From Lottia gigantea (lineage: Eukaryota > Mollusca > Gastropoda > Lottiidae), in the NCBI RefSeq assembly GCF_000327385.1, contig NW_008708390.1, positions 24,555-88,554 of the forward strand: DNA of 64,000 bases, read 5' to 3'. Each line of letters starts with the position of its first letter. Within the stretch, counting starts at the first letter, position 1. The notes below the pieces were generated by a model. The model was not told where the DNA came from. It was given only the letters and a program-made list of their open reading frames with translations, and did no database searches. Shown here one piece after another: positions 46,043 to 57,264 of the stretch. Both the position numbers and the translations under genes were made by a program.

Positions 46043-46788
46043 TATCAAAGTACATACAAATCGCGATAGATTCATTACTATTCGGGTTAAAAACATCTTA
46101 ATTATTTGAAATTGAGAGGTTTTATGCACATGGTGTTAGCAATTTAATTAAAACATTCCCATTCAAATGGATACAAATGTCTTTCATTAAGCTTTGCTTT
46201 TCAATTTAATAACACGTTGAGAAGTTCTGTAAAGCGTCATCTAAACCCAATAGAGCTGACACCTTTTAGCCTTACCGACATAATGGTACCTTGTTCTCAA
46301 AAAGGCTTTTCATTACTCGCACTATTCAATTTAATAATATGTTTACAAGACTGAAATTATATACTGTATTGAGAAAGGAGGAGAGTGAAAGAAGCCATCG
46401 AACCAACTAATTTGTTCCAGGAATAGCTTATTTTAACCATACTACATTAAAACATGATTGATTTCCATTTAATGACATAAAAACGGCCTATTTCACACTT
46501 CTGGACAATTATCAGAAGCATAGTTTAATATCTCTTGTATATGTCATAGTAGTCCGAAATTTGTCTGTATGGTCCCTGGTATTGGTATTGGAATGACGTC
46601 AGTCAAGTTAGGCTCGGAAGATTCTGAAGCATTCACTGTTTTATTGGGCGATTCCACAATGTAACACAGACTCCAACCACAAAGCAATTGAACCTTCAAC
46701 CACAGCAATCTGAGAGAAAGAAACAAGCAACCATCTCTAAGGATAAGAATTTAGGTTCACTTCTACCAACTCTAGTCTTTGCGTATAC
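46043..46788. other. No gene seen
   Basis: AT-rich to 46540. A minus-strand 60-codon frame at 46544 is unsupported. Confidence 0.45.
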
Positions 46789-46870
46789 CTCTTAGCGATT
46801 GATCTTTCCTGGATTATCCACTTACAGCTGGGCCGACTGGAACAATGCGAACCTGATAAAACAGTGAATT
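46789..46870 (-). mobile_element. SINE 3' fragment (minus strand)
   Basis: Its reverse complement reads TTCCAGTCGGCCCAGCTGTA then GGAAAGATCAATCGCTAAGAGG, matching 2959-3020 in order and spacing. Only the 3' part is recognisable. A short direct repeat of ATCTGGTTGTCC, 61 bp apart, follows at 46898 and 46959. Confidence 0.65.
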
Positions 46871-47059
46871 TTGTCAATCTGACCCCACTAGTTGTGATCT
46901 GGTTGTCCGTCCGGAATCAGTGACCATCTAGCTGATGGCAGTTTTTAGCAAAATGTTAATCTGGTTGTCCATCCGAGTTGATCGTAGTTGATGGTAATCG
47001 GTTAGTTTGACCACAGATGCTTTCCGATAACCATTCAAAATGAGTTCGTATGACTCGGA

Positions 47060-48079
47060 CTAAAGTCAATGTAACCCACGGTCGTTATGGAGCATTTAAA
47101 TATTTTATACAAACGTTTTACAAACAGAAATATTAGAATTCAATGCAGCGTAATACTGTGTTCTTCTAAAGCTGTTAAAAGTGGTCGACAAGAATTTCTA
47201 ATAAGATATTATCAATCTTCTTGTTTTCTAGTTTAAGAGAAGTTCAATACAATCTCAATACAATCTGACAGGATCTCGTTAAAAAAATTCGCTATTTATG
47301 TTCAATTTACAGTTTTGCTGAAAGCGTCATGACCAACCCTAATAATTACATGACAAGGAAAAATGAACGAATGTATAGCGTTTTGCTGATATCTAAATGA
47401 TGACATGACAATGAATAAATGAATGAAAAAAGGAAGGAATGAATAAAAAAAAATACGTTACTACAACCTAACGGTTAGGCAACCAACGATAATCTCAATT
47501 AATGTCGTTGCAATATATCTGGCTATTATGGCAAAATTCCCTTAGCCACCCCAGTCACCCGAGAAATACAAACGCATGTATATATATATATATTATGTTA
47601 TGTACAGAAGAAGTTACCTTATATATTATATTAGACGCGCCTAAACTCAATCCTGAGTTTTTCATCGTGAAAGTTTTTGATAATCTGTAGCTCATTAAAT
47701 TCAATTTGATTTCATGTTTCTTAACTTAGTAATGCTTAATTACTTGCACCAAATACTCAGATTATGTGTCAGATTATTTATCCGTTGATCTTAAAACAAA
47801 TCAAAAAATGTATTTTCGTATGCTATTATACAACGTCTCTTCCAAATGTCAAGAACTTTTACATATTTCTACCTTGTTTCACTTTAACAGGTAAACCTGG
47901 TATTAGGGGCCAAGGTAATAAGTATATAAACTTTCATGATATCACATGATTTTCAAATCGACCAACAACGCACTTGTTGGTAGCCATTTTTATGGTTTGT
48001 TTTGTAATTATAAACACGAAACTCCTGAGTATTTTATGGGTACAGGAAGGCCCTCTCGAATCTAAACGTCTTTTCGATT
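47060..48079. other. No gene seen; TA microsatellite
   Basis: A TA run lies at about 47579-47594. Frames of about 60 codons at 47502 and 47764 have no support. Confidence 0.45.
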
Positions 48080-48419
48080 TTAAAAGGACATGTAGGCCAT
48101 TTTTTTGACCAATCATACTTTAGTCTCATAAACTGGAATTTTTTAGCTGAGCTAATCAGTAATAATATTCACAGTTCACCGTCGAAATTTGAGCCTTCAA
48201 ATCCATGTGTGTCCAGAATTATCTTCGTTTGAATGTTAAAATGACGACTCGTTTGATATATAGAAAAGACATATATAAAAATAGTGAGTTAAATTCATAG
48301 TTTGAAGTATTTTCAAAGGAATTATGTGACTTTCTTACATTTCTGGTACTTCTGAAGACTATTTACATAATATTGAAGGCTAAAATACACCCCCCAAAAT
48401 GGCAGATCTGTCCCTTTAA
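48080..48419 (-). mobile_element. Family C MITE, copy 3
   Basis: Borders are TTAA-AAGGACATG and GATCTGTCCCT-TTAA. The body is the reverse complement of the copy at 15469, for example GCTAATCAGTAATAATATTC and CCAGAATTATCTTCG. Confidence 0.85.
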
Positions 48420-50507
48420 TGTCGAAAACCGTAAATTTTGACGCATTATCTTATCGACAAACAATAACATTCAAGAAGTTGAACGATAAACAGAGGACAT
48501 TAATTTTTTCAAAAGTATACACAGGAATTTAGTACATTATGGACTGATATGCGTGTACTATTGTTTTTTTTTTTTGAGTGGGCATGAAATCATATGTCCC
48601 ACGCCTTTAAATCAAAGACACTAATTTATTAGCCGTCAAATCGACTAAAGCAAACGATATGAATACCAGACAATAGTCACAATATTAATATGCAAATGAT
48701 CTATTTAGAATGTCTCAAGAGTGAATAATGTTATAAGGTAAAATGAAAATAAAGCGATGGAAATTAATATAATTTGACATTTGAGAAATGGTTTTAAGAT
48801 TTGTTGAAAGGAAACATTAGTAAGGTGTCGAGACTTATTGTTGTCACAATCTATACTATAATTCAATTGGACTGAAGAACGCCGCCAGCTCTTTATCATT
48901 ATCTATAGAGTCGTTTTCAAGGTTCACGCCAGCATTAAAGGCAAAACTAGGTCTGTTTGATTTAAGTTCATCTCCTGCACTCGACACGTGATTCTAAAAC
49001 ACGAGTCTTGCAGCATAACACCTAGCACTTCCGCTTTGCCACTCTGGTAGGAAACTCCACAGTACCAACATATACGAGTTTTCTTTCAGCATTATGGACT
49101 GCTTTGACACTCTGGTATAGAGCCCTACGTTACCAACAGATACAAACCTGCCTAAAGACTCTGGTGGTCTATTCATGCTATGGCCACCCATGTTGCGGAG
49201 ATGCATTTCGAACTAAGAAAAATCACTATTTTTATTTACAGCTGAAAGATAGCCAAAACACTACCACCAAGAAGAAACAAGGGACACTTTAGTTAATCTA
49301 ATCACCATTTCGTACGTAGATAAAAACAGCAACATACCACTGCCTATTTTTTCTTGTAAAAAGCTGGGGCAAGGCTATTCCAAACAATTCAAATTCATAG
49401 TAGGCTATATCGTCTGGATATATAAATAATAAAATAACAGGACATAATGCCTTTAGTTTTTTTTATTCGAGATTGGTGCAATCTATCTCGTTGAAGTTTC
49501 CCTATACCTCGGAGCAATGTCTTTACATAATAGACGTATTAATATTAGAATAAACACATTTCAAAGTGTTCATAAAGATTTTGTATACGGCCGATAGATA
49601 TAATATTCTTAAGCGTTAAATGATATTTATTAGTTTTCAGCGTGTCTTCGAATACCCTTAATTTAATAGCAATTGCCTTAAGACGTCTATGTACATTGAT
49701 TAAAATATGATTATTTTTTTTTAAAGAAATCAAAGGTTACATCACACATCACTTGACCAAGATTTGTCATTTGTAGCTTTCATTGTCTCCGATGGGTTCG
49801 GGGTTTAATCTAATCCAGTCAAAGTTAGGGATAATACATCTGCTCTTGGTATTGATGCAGGCCAATATGCTTTGTTCTGTGCGTCAAGGTTTCTCGCCAG
49901 AAAGGCGAATGGATTTTCAGAAAGGCTCTGAAACGGTTTGCAGGCAAGCAAGCACTCGGTCAGGTTCGAAATTGTGTAGTAGAGCCCTTAAACCCAAACT
50001 TTACCGGCCTATATCTCGTACACGTATACAATTCGATACAAAAGAGCTCGTGTGTATGCAAACATTATATCTTAATTCTTAAATCATTAATAATGAGCCA
50101 ATGAGCAATAAAGTATTGAAAGAAAAAGTCGTAATATGAATATAGAATAATTGTAATAATAAACATCAAAGGATATTGCCCGAATGTCTTTAATAATGCT
50201 TTCTTGCTGTCAGCAATCGGAGGTCAAATTAACAATAAAATATGTCAAGTACATTCCTTTAAAGATACTTTGTATAATATAGGACGAATCAAAAAATGAC
50301 AACGGGACGATTGAAACCAAATAGACCAATAACACGAACGCGTTTGTTCAACGCAATGGGGATTTTCTGGAGTTAAAGATCGGCAGTTCTCTAATCCCCC
50401 AAGACCACAGGCTTGAAATAAGAGAGGCGGTGTTCGAATGGTACCGAGGCCAAATGCTTTACAAACTCCTGGGGAGGAATTGCAAAGAGATTTTCACCAA
50501 TCGAGAA
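48420..50507. other. No firm gene
   Basis: A 99-codon frame at 49783-50082 has a TTG start, no family match and no splice support. Some local near-duplication occurs at 49040-49140 (CACTCTGGTA recurs). The rest is AT-rich. Confidence 0.4.
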
Positions 50508-50663
50508 CGGCCTTATGTGATAAAACATATCATGTGATTAGTGACTCAGTTTTAGTGGAATTGTGGAAATCACAGACGTCTGATTGAAAACTGGAATGGT
50601 GGAAATTGATGTTCGGTGTCCCAGATACACATGGAACAATTTAGAAAAACTCTTTACAATCCT
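50508..50663. mobile_element. Family A MITE, copy 6 (right part)
   Basis: It contains CTTATGTGATAAAACATATC, TTTTAGTGGAATTGTGGAAA, the GTGTCCCAGATACACAT arm and CTCTTTACAATCC. The left arm and the final TTAA are gone. Confidence 0.7.
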
Positions 50664-51305
50664 TCGACAGTCGGAAACCAAACAAGAGAACGCTACTGCC
50701 GTTTACAAACAAAGTTCCCATATTGCACAGGACTTGAACCTCCATTTCAGACATCTCATTGTTTTTTCAGCTTAACCTTGACGGAGAACAATTATCATGT
50801 AATGATGTAAACCAATGATGGACCTATAGTGATAATGATAAAATCATGTAACGTGATGCGAGTATCACTAACAATTAGTGTTAAAACATTACTGAAGCAA
50901 TCGATTACTGTTCTTTGATCTATTTAACTACAGTTAATGTTGCCATGTCATGGAATTTGTCCTTCGTGAAAGTTCCGCTTTATGGTGGTCATTTACCCGT
51001 GCTACTTTCAGAATGTCACGCGTTCACGTCATTTGCTTCGAAAAGAATAAGTATAAGGAGGTTGTTAGGGACTAAACGAATTCGAATACAAAAATATTCT
51101 TCAAAACGTCAGGATAAATTGTGTAATTTGTGTTAACTATTACTAATTTTGGAGTCATAAGATAGTATAAAATGCATATTGTGAGAGTCAAAATTACCTC
51201 CAAATGGTTTAAGCTAAAGTCTATATTCACATTGCAATGTAACAAAGAGAAATCAGTGAAAACACACCGGAAGAAGTCCCAGAAGACACATTAGCATTTA
51301 TGAAA
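50664..51305. other. No firm gene
   Basis: A frame from about 50945 to 51136 begins ATG-TCA-TGG, but nothing supports it as a gene. Confidence 0.4.
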
Positions 51306-51336
<31 letters not shown>

Positions 51337-51401
51337 AAGGGGGGGGGGGAANNNNNNNNNNNNNNNNNNNNNNNNNNNNNNNNNNNNNNNNNNNNNNNNN
51401 N
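51306..51401. other. Poly-G tract and 50-N assembly gap
   Basis: About 30 G residues (51306-51335) and a further G run lead directly into 50 N at 51352-51401. The N run is a placeholder of unknown true length, and the poly-G is likely to be linked to the assembly break. Confidence 0.95.
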
Positions 51402-51451
51402 TTCAGAAACAGCCGATGATTGTCGAATAAAATGATCCTATGTCATTTGCT

Positions 51452-51657
51452 TTAAGAGGGGTTTCCTTATTTTTTAGTGTCAAATTAAGCGAAACTATTT
51501 GATTAATTGGTGTTTCTCTTCTAATTTGTATAAATTAATTATGGACATGTGCGGCAAACTGGCATTTTTCCAAGTCATAAGAACACCTCTACTTTATATT
51601 CATATAAGTATTAGCATTTTCATTTGTATAAATGAAAATAAGGGAACCAATCTTTAA
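51452..51657. mobile_element. Family B MITE, copy 4 (internal deletion)
   Basis: TTAA-GAGGGGTTTCCTTATTTT at the left, GGGAACCAATCT-TTAA at the right. The central third of the family (the CATGTATTCTTAATC block) is missing. Confidence 0.85.
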
Positions 51658-51906
51658 AAGATGTGACTTCACATATCAAAGTCCCCTCTACATTTGGAAG
51701 TCGATTAAGAGAAGTACAATGCCACTGAAATACCAAAATTCCCTCATTGCTAACAATGAAGTATTCCACCTATACACAGATCAGAAAAGAGAAACAAATC
51801 AGCCATAATAAACGTTATCTGTAGGACATGACCTATCATTTCTGAAAGTTATGGTGCAGAGATTGAAAACTCAATACAGTTATCTCACGAAATGTGTTTG
51901 TTACAG

Positions 51907-52108
51907 ATTAAACCGTGATCAAATACCAAAAACCAACAATACAAACCATTCAATTGATCCCGATCATACTATCAACTACCATCCTAGTCTGCGATATCAG
52001 TTACCCGGAAGCGGTGATAACTTCTTCATAAGGGCTTTCGCAGTAGTTTGTGTTAGAGGGTGTGGACTAAACGCAGCCGGAGGCAACGAAAATTTTACCT
52101 TGCAATGA
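51907..52108 (+). CDS. Candidate last coding exon with nearby poly(A) signal
   Basis: An acceptor (TGTGTTTGTTACAG, ending at 51906) opens a frame of 67 codons to TGA 52106-52108. A canonical AATAAA at 52129-52134 lies 20 bp later, followed by GT-rich sequence. Entry is phase 2. The product is polar at first and ends with a short hydrophobic Cys-containing stretch (AFAVVCVRGCGLNAAGG). No family is recognised and no upstream exon was found, but the order acceptor, frame, stop and poly(A) signal is what a terminal exon should show. Confidence 0.35.
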
Positions 52109-52134
52109 TGCATTTTGAAGTATATCTGAATAAA

Positions 52135-52567
52135 TATGTTACGGTCATTTCGGTTGTAAATCTCAGCTGCTGATGAAAACTGCTCAGTTTTGCATGTTCT
52201 GGCTTTTTAAATTTTGATTCACCGACCAGTCAAGAACAAAATGGTTCATAAGCTACAATCCAATAAAACCTCCAATTATTTTCACATCAAAACAAACTCA
52301 ATTGAATTGTATAGATATTTATTAAAAAGACAATATTAGAATATATAATCAATGGAGAATATTTGTACAGAAAACAAGTGACCAGGTGGAAATGTCCTTT
52401 GTTCGATATTTTAAGACTAAAGGATATGTTTCGCCTGATCATTTGAGTTCATGAGAAAATGAACATTTGTGTATATAAAATGATATATACATGTATTTGA
52501 TCGTTGTGTGAAAAAGGTCCTTAATTTGTGAGAAAGAAACAGCTATTTTTATAAGGATAACAACTTA
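52135..52567. other. No gene seen
   Basis: AT-rich single-copy sequence. Confidence 0.45.
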
Positions 52568-52617
52568 AGGTGGGCACACGAGCGATCTTGGTCGGAGATT
52601 TTTGTCGCCAATTAGAT
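52568..52617. mobile_element. Family E MITE, left-end fragment
   Basis: AGGTGGGCACACGAGCGATC then GGTCGGAGATTTTTGTCGCC matches the left terminus at 41526 and stops abruptly at GGGGAAGGGAGG. Confidence 0.8.
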
Positions 52618-52829
52618 TTCGGGGAAGGGAGGGTTTGATTCTCCCAAATGTACAGGCCTAGGGTGGAGCAGACACTTTATTTAGAAATTAGGATTAAGGG
52701 TCATGATATTGGGGTTTCTTCTGTTTTCATGCTGCTGTCATAAGATCATGGAAAAATAGAAGGGAGAATATGAAATATGTTCTCATTTTAAGGTAAGCAG
52801 CTTATGTATGATAGAATGTATGACATAAT

Positions 52830-52960
52830 TATATGTATGACATATCAACTTGTGTGTATGACATAATAAACTTGTGTGTATGACATAATCAACTTGTGTG
52901 TATGTCATAATCAACTTGTGTGTATGATATAATCTAATCAACTTGTGTATTTGACATTCA
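52830..52960. repeat. 22-bp tandem repeat x about 5
   Basis: The unit is CAACTTGTGTGTATGACATA plus AT, with small variations. Confidence 0.85.
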
Positions 52961-53340
52961 AATAACACGTAGCATCATAAAATTCTCAAGAAGGTAGGAT
53001 ACTAACATGTCTTTTTTGAAATTAGGTAAAGAATACGATTAGGCGACTTACTTCCTTCAATCAAATTAATTATATCTGAACCATGTAATTATGGAATGGA
53101 TAAGCATTTCATTAAAAATATTGATAATTCATAAATTATCCCTTGGACTGGAATTTTAATAATATATTCTTTAATTAAAGGCGACATTCATAATAACAGT
53201 TATTAAGAATTTAAAGTGAACGTAAGTCAACAGGTTCAATATAATCTAATAGAGGTAAACACGTTATAATTTCATAAACAACAGTAGATCTAAAGATTAT
53301 TAGTACGTTTGGGAGTTCATACATTTGAATTTAACAATAC

Positions 53341-53575
53341 ATGTATTTCTTACTTTTATTTATACGAGTGAGCATAGCTAACACCACTGTCGTTGCAGAA
53401 TTCATCAATTGCACACTGTATGCCGTTGCAAAAAAGGACGCAAAACTCTGCAGTTTCATCAAGTAGAATAGACGAGGTAGTGACCGAGTCTTGTGTGGTT
53501 GAAGAAGCTACTCGTATCCGTAGCGTGATCGAACCACGTCAATTGCACCTATATGCAACAAATATCACAAAGTGA
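53341..53575 (+). CDS. Low-confidence exon candidate with two overlapping frames
   Basis: Frame 1: ATG 53341 opens 41 codons with a hydrophobic start (MYFLLLFIRVSIA) and two sequons, ending at TAG 53464-53466. Frame 2: an acceptor-like CACTGTCGTTGCAG ending at 53398 opens 58 codons to TGA 53573-53575. They cannot both be right, and I have no homologue for either. The base composition is less AT-rich than the flanks, which is why the stretch is listed. Confidence 0.2.
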
Positions 53576-55136
53576 AAACAAATATAAAGTATTTTTACTT
53601 ATCAAATCAGTGGAAAGCCTTTAGTACAAGAAAATACAAGAAAAAGGGTGCCTTAAACTAGATCGAGATTAAAGATTTCTAGATTATATATGCCCTAAAT
53701 ATATCAGTCCAAAGTCAAAAGATAGTGTGCAACCGATGGTTACACGAACTATAAAAAATACCAATATATTGTTTATCACTTTCATCAGTTTATAATCTCA
53801 AATTATCAGATCAATATGATAATATACCATTGACAATAGAATTATATATTTAGAATTATAATATATATAATTACCGTTCCCTTAGGGAATATGGTGATAT
53901 CTCTTTTAAATGATGGGATTGCGTACAATTTTACAAAGAAATAATCACTTGTAATGCTTGGTCTTTTTCACATGATAAATATACCAAGTAAACAAGTTTA
54001 GTTATGTGAACTGAATGTACTGCCAAATTGACAAACCCTGTTGCACAGTAGCATCGGTGTTTTGGTTTCTAATCAACGAGGCACATAGTAGAGATCTTTA
54101 GAACCCATATTGCAGAAATTCATATAATTCTTCAAGGGCAACTATTTAACATATAACATAAAAAATTCTTTTTTCAACCACTACCACCCAAACTAACAAA
54201 TATGAATCGCCTTTGTAGCTTATGGTCGATTTTGAAAATATCCAGTCTAATTAAAATTAGACCAAACTTTCGTTCCGTTTTATATCAGCTTTTATTTTTA
54301 ATATTACCACATCAGTTAGTGTCTAAAAACGCCCCTCTTGAACAGTCGTCTGTCTTATGTCAATCAAATTCCTGCCGTCTGCAATGCTGGGATTTTGTAA
54401 CGCGAATAAAAGGTGTATACCGAGATTCATTAGACACTGAATAATATCTGCCCAAAAGGCAAGATTAGATATACAGTAATCAACGATTTGGTATGAAATC
54501 GGGAATTTTTCAACATAATATCCATAATCTACATAATATAATATACTAATTTATGATTATTTTTATTATTTTTTTTATCATAAAAGAAGTTTCTGGGCAT
54601 GTTTTTATTTTAGCAATTTGCATTTTATGTGTTATAAATGTTGTTTGTTCACATATTGGTCGGTAGAAAGATACTGCATTTCCTCATAGTAAGTATGTTT
54701 TTCTCACTTTCTGTAATAGACAACAAAATCTCGCTTCGTTTGTTATTACAGACAGATTGTTATTTGAAACTGGAATAAGTTTTGTGGTCGGCATTATGAC
54801 GTGCTAAGTACACTAATCATCTTCGGTCACCTGAAAAAAATCACACACATAATACTTGAAGTAGCAGACCGACATAAATTTGGGGAAAGTAAATCTGAAT
54901 TTTGAAAAAGCTGATGAGGATTGTGTATCCGAAATATGCGTCGGAAGCGTGAGTTGAGCCCAATCCGATATCCAACGTAAAAAGGACATTGTTTATGATA
55001 TTTTGTGATAGATTTAATCAAATTCGAGAAGGGATTTCCATATTTAGCATGATTTTTCTATTTTTGACTATATCCAAGTTCTAGTTGTGGTACATGTTCA
55101 GAGTGCTGTAAATTTGCAACCAGATTTTCTTTTCAG
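53576..55136. other. No firm gene; upstream of the secreted-peptide exon
   Basis: AT-rich with T and AT runs. Frames at 54202 (80 codons) and 54827 (minus) are unsupported. A 5' UTR exon of the next gene may lie here but cannot be placed. Confidence 0.4.
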
Positions 55137-55228
55137 AGCATTTTTATATAAATATTTAAAAATGGCGATGAGGGTATTGCTAGTTATTCTCGTGCTGCTC
55201 CTGGTGGATCAAACAACTTGCACTGCAC
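55137..55228 (+). CDS. Exon 1 of a secreted-peptide gene (signal peptide)
   Basis: A strong acceptor (CCAGATTTTCTTTTCAG, ending at 55136) is followed by a short UTR and ATG 55162 (A at -3, G at +4). It encodes 22 residues starting MAMRVLLVILVLLLV and ending DQTTCTA, then one base of a split codon before a near-perfect donor (GCAC|GTGAGT at 55229). The charge-hydrophobic-small-residue layout is a standard secretory signal peptide, with cleavage likely after the TCTA end. The acceptor implies an upstream non-coding exon. Intron 1 carries a family C MITE (55351-55704). The product's function is unknown. Confidence 0.65.
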
Positions 55229-55350
55229 GTGAGTACAATTTAATATTAATACGGATAACGGCTGTACCAAAGTTCAATTTTAGTCATCCTTATCATTTTT
55301 CATTATGAACCAACGACAACCGATTCTCCTACAATTACATGTATGAAACT

Positions 55351-55704
55351 TTAAGGTGGCTAAAAGGAGCATCTTCACTATCCGTTCGACTTAGTTTCAG
55401 AAACAGGAATTATTTTAGCTTGCATAATCAGTAATAGTGATCACAGATTATCGTGGAAATTTGAGCCTTCAAATCTAAGTGTATCCATAATTATTCACGT
55501 TTGAAAGTTAAAATTCGACTCGAATTTTAGTGAGACTATGCCATATATAGTAAACACATATATAGAAATAGACAGTGAAATTTCTAGTTTGAGGTATATT
55601 TGAAGGGATTATGCGATTTTCTAGCGTTATAGTACTTCTTAAGACTATTAAAGCACATTCAAGACCCAAATCAATCCCCGAATATGCCGACTGTTCCCCT
55701 TTAA
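55351..55704 (-). mobile_element. Family C MITE, copy 4, in an intron
   Basis: TTAA-GGTGGC at the left and CTGTTCCCCT-TTAA at the right. The body includes GCATAATCAGTAATAGTGAT and CCATAATTATTCACG, the reverse of the copy at 15469. It fills most of intron 1 of the secreted-peptide gene. Confidence 0.8.
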
Positions 55705-55744
55705 CCGTGTTTTACATTTAAAGTTTACTTATTTATCCGTGCAG

Positions 55745-56025
55745 ATCTAGAGAGAAAGAGAGAGCGCCAGTTTTATAAAAACAATCTTGTCCACCAGCGG
55801 TGGTATGGGTTTTATTTCACCTGAGGTACAAATATTGCACATCAGTATCTGTTCCAAATCATGCAATTTACAGGACGATTTTTTTATATTATTAGAAAAA
55901 TGCCCAATTTCACGCGGTCTTAAGCGAGACATAATCGAAGCTGGAAAATTGTTAGCTTATAAAGCTGATAAAATGTCATATCTGCTGAAAGATTTACCAG
56001 ACAAGATTTATGATTTCAAAAAAAT
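55745..56025 (+). CDS. Exon 2 of the secreted-peptide gene, frame set by a GA tract
   Basis: The best acceptor (TTATTTATCCGTGCAG) ends at 55744. Spliced from exon 1 (phase 1) it gives HLERKRERQFYKNNLVHQ and a few more residues, stopping at TGA 55822-55824: a 48-residue precursor with a short basic-aromatic mature peptide. The long open frame instead runs from 55751 to 56025 (about 92 codons) and ends at a strong donor (AAAAAT|GTAAGT, phase 2). It encodes three Cys in SICSKSC and EKC and a Lys-rich helix-like end. Reaching that frame requires a weaker AG at 55754 or 55760, or one extra GA unit in the AGAGAGAAAGAGAGAG tract. No homologue is recognised. The exon itself is likely real; which product is made is open. 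Confidence 0.5.
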
Positions 56026-56070
56026 GTAAGTATATTTTTAAACTCGATAGCCACCGTGTAAAAAACCTTA

Positions 56071-57091
56071 AGGCCCTGTCACTCTATAGCGTTTCTAGGT
56101 CAACTAAGTTGGAGGTCCACCCCCTCCTGTCGAAAGCGAGGCCGACAGCCAGCAGCAGAAGAAGAACAGAGCAACAGTCACCCCCTTCAGGTCCCAGTCG
56201 CAATCTCTAGCCTCTCCAGGGTCTATAGGGTCTAGCTCCTCCTCCTCCAGAAGATTGTCACCAGCCTCCTCAAAGGACAGAGGCATGCGGAACAAGAGCG
56301 ACATCCTCTCTGAATCTGATGAGGCCATCATGGTCGAGTGGTTACAAGAGAACAGGACATTGTGGGACTCTAAGCTCCAGGATTACCACAAGACTACCAA
56401 CAAGGGGAAGTTGTGGGAGACACAGGCAGAGAAGATGCACAAGACAGTGAAGCACTTGAAGGGGTGGTTCCGGTCACTGTGTGATAAGAATAGCCATAAG
56501 AAATGTCATTCTTCTGAGGTCTTCACTCTATGAAAGTTCCAACAGGACTGGCGGTGGCCTCTGCAAGCCCCTTATATGTGACACGTGGCTACCAAACCCT
56601 CCTGCACGCTACCAGTAGGTTACAGGCGCGTAACAAGGACGTTGCATGGACATTACACAGACGCTGGAAAAATTCAGAACGCTGACAGACGTTAGGGAAG
56701 ATGATGAAAGAGCGTTAGATGAACATTATTAACGCTCGGTGAACGCTGAGAAACGTTGGCGACACGCTGAACACACGTTCGATGGACTTTACACAGGCGT
56801 TACGCAAGCGTTACCCAAGCCGGCGTCCGCCTAGCGTCCAGGGTAATGTTCGAGTAATGACAACCAACTTTCGTGTAACGTTCCTCTAACGATAGAACGT
56901 CGTGAATTTTTGTGCACACCCAAAAATATTTTTCAACTTCAGCGTTCGCCGACGTTACTCGATGTTTCCCAACGTTTGCCGACGCTCGTCTTACTTTCTT
57001 GTCACGTTTCTAACGTCCTCGATGTTCCTCTGCATTTTGCATCACGTTACTCGAACGTTACTGGTGAGGATGTCGTAGTGTGACATGAACT
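56071..57091 (+). mobile_element. Harbinger-type DNA transposon derivative (non-autonomous)
   Basis: The ends AGGCCCTGTCACTCTA and (reverse complement of the right end) AGTTCATGTCACACTA match at 12 of 16 positions. TTA stands on both sides (56068-56070 and 57092-57094), the 3-bp duplication expected of PIF/Harbinger. It carries the MADF-type accessory gene but no DDE transposase, so it cannot move alone. Its right half is dense in ACGTT and AACGCT motifs and CpG, in sharp contrast to the AT-rich host DNA. It lies in the intron after exon 2 of the secreted-peptide gene. Confidence 0.7.
56108..56533 (+). CDS. MADF/Myb-like DNA-binding protein of the Harbinger element
   Basis: The frame is open from 56108. 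The first ATG is at 56285 and gives 82 residues. Upstream of it the frame is Pro-, Gln- and Ser-rich, so a start in a removed or spliced part is likely. From ATG 56285, residues about 14-73 form a MADF/Myb-like trihelix: VEWLQENRTLWDSKLQDY, then KLWETQAEKM and LKGWFRSLCDK, with Trp at 19, 27, 44 and 61. Harbinger elements encode a transposase plus such a protein, which binds the element ends and brings the transposase to the nucleus. The frame ends soon after the domain, shorter than full accessory proteins, so it may be truncated. A minus-strand frame over the same bases is a shadow. Confidence 0.7.
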   Translation, partial: VGGPPPPVESEADSQQQKKNRATVTPFRSQSQSLASPGSIGSSSSSSRRLSPASSKDRGMRNKSDILSESDEAIMVEWLQENRTLWDSKLQDYHKTTNKGKLWETQAEKMHKTVKHLKGWFRSLCDKNSHKKCHSSEVFTL

Positions 57092-57264
57092 TTAATCGTT
57101 CAACTTCAATAAGACTTCCCGTTTTAACATTACGTTGGAAATCGTTGTATTGACTAACCCTGTGTCCGTGCCTTCTTTTGAAGAATAACATGTTAAATCA
57201 CCCTAAACTGTAATGTCGTTTGGCGCATTTATTGCATATCTTTTAACTCGATAGTCATCGTGTA

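Noticed and set aside
56104-56331. 75-codon minus-strand frame
   Set aside because: Shadow of the Ser/Pro-rich part of the MADF frame on the plus strand.
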